A stretch of DNA of 64,000 bases, taken from assembly GCA_024509875.1 (NCBI GenBank), contig JAMPIV010013724.1, positions 220,001 to 284,000 of the forward strand. The letters run 5' to 3'. The notes under the pieces are model-generated. The model searched no databases. It saw only the letters and a program-made list of their open reading frames with translations, and was not told the DNA's origin. Shown piece after piece: positions 56,571 to 64,000 of this stretch. Numbering within the stretch: position 1 is the first letter of the stretch; every line of letters begins with the position of its first letter. Position numbers and translations under genes: made by a program. Origin of the DNA: Oreohelix idahoensis (lineage: Eukaryota > Mollusca > Gastropoda > Stylommatophora > Oreohelicidae).

Positions 56571-57500
56571 GTTATTTTATAAACTGTGCTTTGTTCATTT
56601 CTCAGTGCTGCCTCTTCTGCCTGTCTTGCAAGGTCATCCAGAAATGTCCTTTTGTTAGCACGGGTTTGACGTTTAGCTTCCTTGTCCAGCTGACTGTACT
56701 GTTCACTATATATTGCCTTTAACCTGGGAGACTTAGCTTCTGCTTTCTTTCTTTTCATTTCCTTTCTCTTTGCTATGAAGTTTAGCGTTTCTGGTGTTAT
56801 CCAGTCTTGGCTCTTTCTTTCCTGGAATCCCATGCATGACTTGCTGCTTTCCTTGTATATTGTTGAGATGGTTTTGAATTTCTGGTCGACATCATAAGTC
56901 TCTGTTCTTTCCTGGCTTTTGGTAATCTGATATCGTCTCTTTACGTCGACCGCGAACGCTTTTCTTGTGAGGGGGTCCTTAAGTTTCATGATGTTATATC
57001 TTTTCTGTTTGACAGCAACTGGTCCAGCAGCTCTGAGTTTCACCTTCAGTCTTGATACTACTAGGTGATGATCACTTCCCACATCTGCACCTCTTCTTAC
57101 TTTCACGTCTTGTAGTGCATGTCTCCATCTGCCATTGATCATTATGTGATCTATCTGGTTTCTGTCTCGTGCGTTTGGTGATTCCCATGTTAACTTGTAC
57201 ACTTCCTTGTGTTGAAAAAGTGTTAATACTGCAGAAGCTTATTAATTTGTCCTCATTCTCATTTACTGTTCCACTGCCGCATTTCCCCATTACTCTTTCG
57301 TTATAATTATTGTGTGTTCCAACTTTCGTATTTAGATCTCCCATTACTATATTAAGATCGTACCTGGGTACAGTTTCCATTTCCTTTTGTACCTGTTGAT
57401 AGAAGTCGGGTCGAGGTATTACTTTAACTATAATCCCAATGTTATTCTGTATGTAGGTTCCTAAGACTTGTGGTTTCCAGTACTATAGTCGAGTTTTCTT
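56555..57500 (-). pseudogene. RTE-B endonuclease and linker, 5'-truncated
   Basis: Minus strand. Around 57370-57420 FYQQVQKEMETVP leads into LNIVMGDLNTKVGTHNN (endonuclease motif). After frameshifts near 57190-57220 come ARDRNQIDHIMINGRWRHAL and GADVGSDHHLVVSRLKVKL (57040-57180), the last catalytic His region. The basic linker (SWITPETLNFIAKRKEMKR-like, ANKRTFLDDLARQAEEAALR) runs to 56555. The first part of the endonuclease (metal-binding Glu) is not found, so the copy is 5'-truncated near 57500. Confidence 0.87.
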
Positions 57501-57906
57501 TCTGTCTAATATCAGAAGATCCTAAAATCCTTATGTTGGAATCCTGTTTCTATTCGTTATACTGGCTGTCCGAAACGTCTTCTTGACGAGATGGAAATGC
57601 ATTGAAGTAGTCTTAAAAAGGTGTAGATTATAAGCGACATTTTCGGCCACACACCCATGTAGTTTTGTTGGGAAAAAAACTCAAATCAGAAGTGTTTTAT
57701 TTTAGCACTTGCAAGCCAATGCCACCATGAATTCGTGTCTGATATCGTTAGGGGTCTTTTTTCTACCCCTTATCTATAGAACATTCTGCATGACACACAA
57801 GCTATTTTCTTTAAATGTCATTTAAATTCATCTGCCTTTCTTTCATGACCATTTAAGGTCTTAACATTCCGTGTTATTTATCATGTCATGTTTGCGATCT
57901 TGCACC
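57501..57906. other. Unassigned sequence
   Basis: No coding or repeat features recognised. The 5' edge of RTE-B lies somewhere near its left end. Confidence 0.5.
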
Positions 57907-58215
57907 TTATTCTTCTTCTTCTTCTTCGTTCGCCCTGAAAAGGACGGTGGTTGCGTTGTGTCTGTTTGCGCCTAAGCTGTGATATCTGCACCTTTCGGTC
58001 GACACATCCGACTTCTGCACGGCATTTTTTAGGACCGGGTTCGCCTTCCCATTTCGATCCACACTCGCTCAGCCAGCCTGCACAGCTGCAGACTGTTTCC
58101 AGGACCACCACGTGGAGGTGGAGTGCGGTCTTGACCAGCTCTGGTTCGCTGGTCCTGACGCAGGCAGTCAAGCTATGAGTCGCTGACTGCGGTCTCTATT
58201 GCTGCGTCTTGAGGT
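57907..58215 (-). repeat. Possible short retroelement with (GAA)n tail
   Basis: GC-richer than its surroundings. Begins on the plus strand with (TTC)n at about 57909-57928, equivalent to a (GAA)n tail on the minus strand, as seen on other non-LTR elements here. It ends near TCTTGAGGTCCC. No RT motif is visible, so it could be a SINE or a 3' fragment. Weak call. Confidence 0.4.
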
Positions 58216-58563
58216 CCCTTGCACCTTATCATGCGGCAGCCTGGTTTCATATATCGTTCATAGACAGAAAGTCTGAGTTAACAATAGGAATGTCGCTCAG
58301 TGTAGACTCTAAATCCGTCCGGAGCTAGCGATAAGCGAAAAATTAATGTGGCAAGTTCACTCCTTCGCTACGCGTCGCCGATAACAAAGGAGAAATAACC
58401 AGGAGAGGTGTGACAAGATGTGATAAGACAACCTTTAACAATAAAAGCGAAACAACAATAAGGAGCGGGTGAGAAAAAAGCAAAAGGAAAAGCACAAAAG
58501 AAAGTTGTCATATATATATATATATGTTGGGTTTTTCTCCCTCTTAATGTATCTACGTCTCCC

Positions 58564-58603
<40 letters not shown>

Positions 58604-59157
58604 TTCATACATACACGTGCGCGCGTTCTTCGTGTCATTTAAACAATAGGCTAGCATAGTTATTTAGTTTCTTTGAGGAAAAAAATAAACAAAATAGCGT
58701 ATATGTCCCTTTCAAGACGACACGCATTAGACGATACTGCACTCAAGTTGTGGCATGCAGGGTCATTAAACTTCACCTGGCATGAAACCTTACTCATTGT
58801 TCTCTGTTAAAATTCGCCTTCCGTAGCACAAAGTAAGACGTTGCACCTGTGAACGTCAGGAAATCGAAAGGTGTGTACGATAGGCAGGTAAACTAGGAGT
58901 CGGTCCCAATAATACGTGAACTTTGAGATAGGCAGGTGAGATTCTAAGCCAGAGAAGCTGAGGCCACAAGTCCCGTACTCTACCAGTGAGCCGTGAAGAA
59001 TTAATCGTAGATGTGTGTGTGTTGGGAGGGGAGATGAATGCTGGAAATTGAGAAAAGAGTCGGAGCGTGGTGTCCGTGATACCCGTATGTATATATTGTG
59101 AGTAGGCCTATAGCTATAACAATGGCAAGCAGAATATAGAAGACACCCGGAATAAAC
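58216..59157. other. Unassigned sequence with short microsatellites
   Basis: Holds (TA)n at 58511-58525 and (TC)n-(AC)n at 58564-58603. The 161-codon minus-strand frame at 58807-59292 overlaps the hAT MITE and its products match nothing I know, so I do not call it a gene. Confidence 0.6.
58564..58603. repeat. (TC)n(AC)n microsatellite
   Basis: Compound dinucleotide tract of about 40 bp. Confidence 0.95.
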
Positions 59158-59165
59158 GTATAGAA

Positions 59166-59501
59166 CAGTGCTCCGCAACCTTTTACACTTCGCGGCACAT
59201 GTAAAGTGCCTTTCGAAATTCCACGGCGCACTGTAATATTTAAATAGGTGGGTATGGTAAATATTGAATGATTCGATGCAATCATTTGACAACGCTCTCT
59301 AATTCTTTGTGATGGATTGGTGGATGATGATTACTTAACTTATTATTTGTAAAATTGTACGTGTGAGATTATGTCGTAATATTTTACAATAACATATAAT
59401 TGTGTGTTCCTTTATACGGTATATTCTGCCAGGAGTCACGGCACACCAGGCACACACTGGCAGCATATCATTATGTCGCGCTACACCGTTGTGGAGCACT
59501 A
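59166..59501. mobile_element. hAT-type MITE
   Basis: The left end is CAGTGCTCCGCAACC. The right end CCGTTGTGGAGCACTA is, complemented, TAGTGCTCCACAACGG. A perfect 8-bp target duplication GTATAGAA flanks it (59158-59165 and 59502-59509). The terminal form (CAGTGCTCCGCAACC, with GGCGCACT/GGCACAC blocks inside) is typical of non-autonomous hAT elements. 336 bp, non-coding. Confidence 0.88.
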
Positions 59502-59619
59502 GTATAGAAGACGATATGTTTAACTACGGCATGGTCACAAAGAGAAGGTAAAAATGCAAAGATAGTTCTAAGGCAGAAACTGCTGTAGTAGAGTGAAATA
59601 TAGACTTTGCTTTACTAGG

Positions 59620-59815
59620 TTGTCACGGGATTGCCTCCCCTTGCTTTGCAGTAGTGGTCCACTAATGGTCACAACGCAAGCGTATCTAAAAGTAGGTCGT
59701 CCAAGGTATCTATCTTCTCGCAAGATTAATCTTGGCAAAGATGTAGATAGAAGATGAATGGCGTTTCTACCTTAGGGGAGCCTTCACATGATATTCCCAG
59801 AAGTCAAGAACAAAC
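59620..59815. repeat. Dispersed repeat 1, copy 2
   Basis: Diverged copy of 38425-38620 in the same orientation. Confidence 0.7.
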
Positions 59816-59949
59816 GCTGCTTAAGGGCTGAGCAAATTTGTTAACTTATTATCTGGCCCGTCGTCTTTTGAGAAGGGTTTATGCAATGGTTCTGGCCCGT
59901 CAAGCCCCCAGTTGGAGTAATCCAATGAATGCCCTCTTATAAGTAATGG

Positions 59950-59950
<1 letters not shown>

Positions 59951-60030
<80 letters not shown>
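59951..60030. repeat. (TA)n microsatellite
   Basis: 80 bp of uninterrupted TA. Confidence 0.98.
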
Positions 60031-60037
<7 letters not shown>

Positions 60038-60704
60038 TTATCAAGAAACACTGGCTCATACGTTTGCTTTCGTACATATAAACTGAATCAACTATTATTG
60101 TTTAGATAAAATAACATACAACAAATTTAATAGTCAATTAGTCTGTAACTTGGGAAAATAAATATGGAAAATTGGGTGAAAATTGAAATTAAAGTTTCCT
60201 CATTGAGGTTTAGAATGGGCTTTAGAATGTGATTTCTTGCTGTAGCCTGTTACATAAAACGTAGCTCCAGATCAGTCCTGCAGCCGTGGTTTTCGTCACT
60301 TCGTGGTGATGAGGGCACTTCTTCGCTCAATGTGTCCGATTTCGGCGGTTGGTGGTGATGCTCTTCTCTCACACTAGCGGCGTAATTACCACAGTCGTCT
60401 GGTGGCTTGTAACCACAAACTGTGACAAATAGACAGAAACAAATGCCTTCTGCTGAGTACATTTGTTCTCCGCAAACTAACAGGCCCATTTTCATGCACT
60501 CCACCCACCAATGTTAACCTATCGGAAGAATTAAATTCCCGAGCACACAATGTAACTCAGGGAATATGATGAAAATTCACCAATATCCTTCTGAGTGTCA
60601 ACTAGGAAATTGCGTCTGGGTGCATGAATAATGATTTGCTTGAATTACAATTAAAGAAGGTACATAATTCTCACAAGATAATTTGTTACACTTAGGCACA
60701 TGTG
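60031..60704. other. Unassigned sequence
   Basis: No gene recognised. The 84-codon minus-strand frame at 60250-60504 has many Cys but no recognised spacing; I leave it uncalled. Confidence 0.5.
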
Positions 60705-60955
60705 ATGTAATCATCACTCATCACTGCTCCAGTCGAAGTCTGAGGTCGCTCTGCTGTCGGGTTTCCCGCACGACTAGTCAGAAACAATCAACAGCTCTTG
60801 CTGTAGTGGTTCATGAATATACTATTTTCATATGTTGAGGTTGCCAGCCTGAAATATAACCCCCTAGCAAGAAACCAGTTAAAATTTACATCAGTAAATA
60901 ATTTGTTTACACATACCCCAAAATTTTGGGAATACACCCTTCTCCTTGCACAGAT
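60705..60955. repeat. Dispersed repeat 2, copy 2
   Basis: Diverged copy of 40893-41165, same orientation. Confidence 0.6.
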
Positions 60956-61003
60956 TTAGAATGGACACACAGCCCTTTAGTTAGATGCTGTTCGAATCAC
61001 TTA

Positions 61004-61263
61004 GGTCTGGAAATATAAGTTAATTCCTCTGACGGCTGGGGTTCTGTAAACTCCTGGCCTTGGAAAACTGTTTGTATAATTCCTTTTATGACTTGGTCTG
61101 GGAAATATGAGTTAATTCCTCTGACGGCTGGTGTTCTATGAATCCTGCCTGGGAAAACTGTTGGTATAATTCCTCTTATGGCTGGGCCTGGGAAATATGA
61201 GTTAATTCCTCTGACAACTGGTGTTCCATGAATCCTGCCTGGGAAAACGTTTGTTAAAAGTTC
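61004..61263. repeat. 90-bp minisatellite, 2.9 copies
   Basis: Units start near 61004, 61095 and 61185 (GGTCTGGAAATAT / GGTCTGGGAAATAT / GGCCTGGGAAATAT). The period of 90-91 bp is close to 30 codons. On the minus strand a frame (60997-61293) reads through as a degenerate 30-residue repeat (VFPGRIHRTPAVRGINSYFP). Within each unit two half-motifs (GGGAAATATGAGTTAATTCC and GGGAAAACTGTTGGTATAAT) look like an older ~45-bp duplication. Confidence 0.88.
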
Positions 61264-61700
61264 CTCTGTGACTCTTTGTGATAATATTCCCAAGTTTCCA
61301 GTCTTGCATTAAAATGGCGGGTTTACTTGTGAATTCCAAAGTTGCCCAATACTCGATCTGGTACTTATAGTTGTGGAATTGTAAGTCCTATCCTCTTTCC
61401 TCTGGCTTGTAGGAGGTGTTTAGTTGACGCTGCGATGCAGTCTGTGCTGTTCTGTGTCTGATTTCTGCAGTATATCTCCCAATTCGGAGTTTCAAATCCC
61501 AGCTGTGTTTCCTGCTGAATGTTCCAATCAATTCATTGTAGCTTCTGGCAAACCAATCAAATCTATCTAGCCCTGTTTGTGTGGGGACGTTTATCATTAC
61601 TCATCCCACGCGTATTTGAAAATATTAAATTTAATATACACGCGTGGCCTCTTACAACAGTGATGTCAAATCGTTACAAAAGACTTCCGGCGCACCTCTG
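61264..61700. other. Unassigned sequence
   Basis: No gene recognised. Ends with CTCTG (61696-61700), the left target duplication of the following solo LTR. Confidence 0.55.
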
Positions 61701-63865
61701 TGTCACATATGGAAATAGTGCAGCAGTGATCATCCACTTTTGCCCCTCCCCATCTAGTTTATTTTTTGCTATACAGTAACGCCTGATTCACCATCGCAAT
61801 TAACACGCGAGTCATCTGGCAATTAAGCACGACCGTGGAACAGAGCGAAGTGAGCATTACGGCGGAATCATTCTTTGATCAGAGAAACGGAGCGATAAGC
61901 CTGAGACGTACTTGGAGTGTTATATTTTCAAGGGTATTACTTATGTAGCTGAGAGGCGGCAGAGGTGAAGAAATTACCTTTTATTCAGGAATGGAACGGC
62001 AAATTGGCCCGGCCCTGGACGGAGGTGTGACTTTCGCATTAAGGAGCGAAAGAACGGAATCCGTAGATACATTCCTCGTCTCTCCTAGCTCAGATATCAG
62101 TCACTCAGAGAATTCTTGAGAATAACTAGCTCGATATTATGAGAGTTTTCGTATATAGTACTTCTTATATTCGTGGAGATATTTTCAGTTTCTTCTGTTT
62201 TGTGGTAATTTATATACTAGCATCTTAAGTGATTTAATGTGTTTAAAGTTTTCATTTATATTTCACTAGGATTTTCTGTGTTAAATTGAATAACATATTA
62301 AATAACTTATAGCTAAATTTTTCCAGCTGTAAAGTAAAAATTACCCGCTATTTCCCAGTAAGAGATGTTTTAAATTGACTAGTACATACATTAAATAACT
62401 GTCTACTGACGGTATATATATTATTTACTTCTATCCATTTTATGTAAAGTTCATAAATGACTAGTGTTCATATCACACGTTAAAAACGATAGGATAAGCT
62501 AGACCCTTGTGTTTTAAATCTAATTTATAACGGAGCGGTGAAGAGGGCTTACTTTAACACGTGGTAGATAAAATATTGATATCATGTTTAAATGTTTATA
62601 TTTTCTTTCCTAAAATCTAGGCGATCAAAACCTGCGTACTAGCGGACTTATGATCATATGAACTTACGTTCTATAGTCTTATAATCTTATAAGCAACCAG
62701 AAACTTTATAATATTGTTGAGTCTTCGGGCTATGACCTGTGTGGTCCATTTTCTTCATTTTATGAGAGAGACCAAACTAGAACAATAATTGTAAAGGTTA
62801 ACTGGACCAGAACTATTACCAAATTTCATTTTACCAATCTCATCAGCCAACTGTGGCAAAATATATTGTCAGCAACATTTGTGTAACTTCAAATAGTGCC
62901 TCAGCGGTCAGAGGCTAGACAACACAGAATATATATGTATTCTTCATCTTATGTCGGTGACCACCACGTATGAACCTTACTCCAACCAACTGAAGGCAGA
63001 GATACCGTATTTTACCCAGGAAAATTAAATCACCAACTCTAGCGACTACCGTGAAACGTGCAGTCAGCAACTACGGCTAGTCTGGGGCTGGATTTGGCAA
63101 AACTTAATATGACACTGAGTAGTCGTGTTACTTATTAGTGTTTATTTCCACGGAATGCCTGCGACATCTATTGGTAAGCGAATTATGAAAGTGGCCACTG
63201 TACGTATGTGAATTGAATGAACGGACAAAGAAACTTATTTCTGTTGTTAACCACTATCATACAAATCTTTTCTCTTTTGTTCTCATTAATCTGAGTATTT
63301 ACGGGATAGATTAATTAGGGACTTGTCCTTTGTTTTCTTTACGGACTATCCCATACACTTATTGTTAACTTTTGATCTTTTGGGTGAATTTACCTCTGTT
63401 GGGATCTTCTTCTATTTTTCCTTTACCAGAGGGGAGAACCTATTTGATTAATTTTCATTTTGTCTGTAAAACCATGATCTATCGTTGTATATGATTTATG
63501 TTGTAAAGTTTTAGTGATAAATAAACTTAATAAACCTTTAGTTATTATGTTGGTCAACCCCTACCCTATCTGTTATCCATAGTTTGTTTTCACGTCTTGT
63601 GCGTATTTGTCACAGAATTGTGTGCACGTGGGTGCAGTGTAACTTGTATTTTGTATAAGGAGAGAAAGTGCGTCTGATTTAAAGATAGTTGTACGATAGG
63701 CTGGATTAGAGAAATTACTCAACCCAGAGACTGTCTTTTCTCTTACACGATCACCTCGTGAAACAGAAACTATTTCTTACACCTTACTCTCACATAGTAT
63801 CATTATCACCTCTGCTCAGACAGGACTATAAACATCTATTACCTATCTGATATACATCTACGACA
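61701..63865 (+). mobile_element. Solo LTR related to element C
   Basis: 2.17 kb, TGTCACATATGG...CATCTACGACA, with a perfect 5-bp target duplication CTCTG (61696-61700 and 63866-63870). It is a diverged relative of the element C LTR: blocks around 62620-62660 (GGCGATCAAAACCTGCG against GGCGATCAACCCTGCG) and 63304-63865 align in order with 42746-42780 and 47691-48270. No internal region, so it is a recombination product. Clearly older than element C. Confidence 0.92.
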
Positions 63866-63870
63866 CTCTG

Positions 63871-64000
63871 TCTATCACAATATTGTGACCCTGTGTTTCT
63901 GGCGTAGTGACTTCCACCCAGATGTATGTACCGACAGATTATCTAATTATCCCCTTTATCGGCATGTCTCCGCCAGACAGATGTCTGGTCAGACAGTGTT
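63871..64000. other. Unassigned right edge
   Basis: Too short to assign; nothing recognised. Confidence 0.5.

Noticed and set aside
58807..59292. 161-codon minus-strand frame
   Set aside because: Spans the hAT MITE boundary, has no known motif, and overlaps another frame in the same region.

Overview
This window is eukaryotic genomic DNA made almost entirely of transposable elements and satellites. It holds no convincing host gene, rRNA or tRNA. It is AT-rich, with long (CA)n, (GA)n and (TA)n microsatellites, hAT-type miniature elements, RTE and I/Jockey-like non-LTR retrotransposons, and Ty3-type LTR elements with very long (2.0-2.6 kb) LTRs. That mix suggests an invertebrate animal, most plausibly a mollusc (perhaps a gastropod). 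This is inferred from element types, not from a diagnostic gene.

Layout. (1) 76-1016: 15-bp minisatellite. (2) 1489-1743: decayed hAT-like MITE. (3) 2826-11839: Ty3 element A, minus strand, with near-identical LTRs and target-site duplication (TSD) AACTT; it has gag, protease and integrase but has lost reverse transcriptase and RNase H. (4) 12292-12747: microsatellites. (5) About 13677-29246: an I/Jockey-like element broken by a solo LTR (14605-16933, itself hit by an RTE fragment) and, in its 3' UTR, by RTE element RTE-A (17573-28971). RTE-A is in turn broken by Ty3 element B (19846-28123, TSD GTGGG). (6) 29247-30206: a second truncated I/Jockey-like copy. (7) 32840-33322: hAT MITE with an 8-bp TSD. 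(8) 34192-36807: solo LTR related to element A, inside a tandem repeat. (9) 37330-40300: two decayed RT pseudogenes. (10) 41208-57500: element RTE-B (minus), split by Ty3 element C (41929-55557, TSD CTTCT). Its left LTR is split again by an I/Jockey-like element (43533-47690), and its right LTR carries a hairpin insertion. (11) 57907-61263: simple repeats, another hAT MITE and a 90-bp minisatellite. (12) 61701-63865: solo LTR related to element C, TSD CTCTG.

The most notable biology is that Ty3 elements B and C, and what is left of A, place integrase before reverse transcriptase (gag-PR-IN-RT-RH). This is the copia-like order that defines the Gmr1 group. Their Gag proteins carry a segment resembling the SCAN domain, which is thought to derive from Gmr1-like Gag. 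Element A also has three tandem [LTR end + TGG primer-site] modules where its primer binding site should be. TSDs found by eye at most junctions allow the insertion order to be read: the I-like and RTE elements are oldest, and the Ty3 elements with near-identical LTRs are among the youngest.
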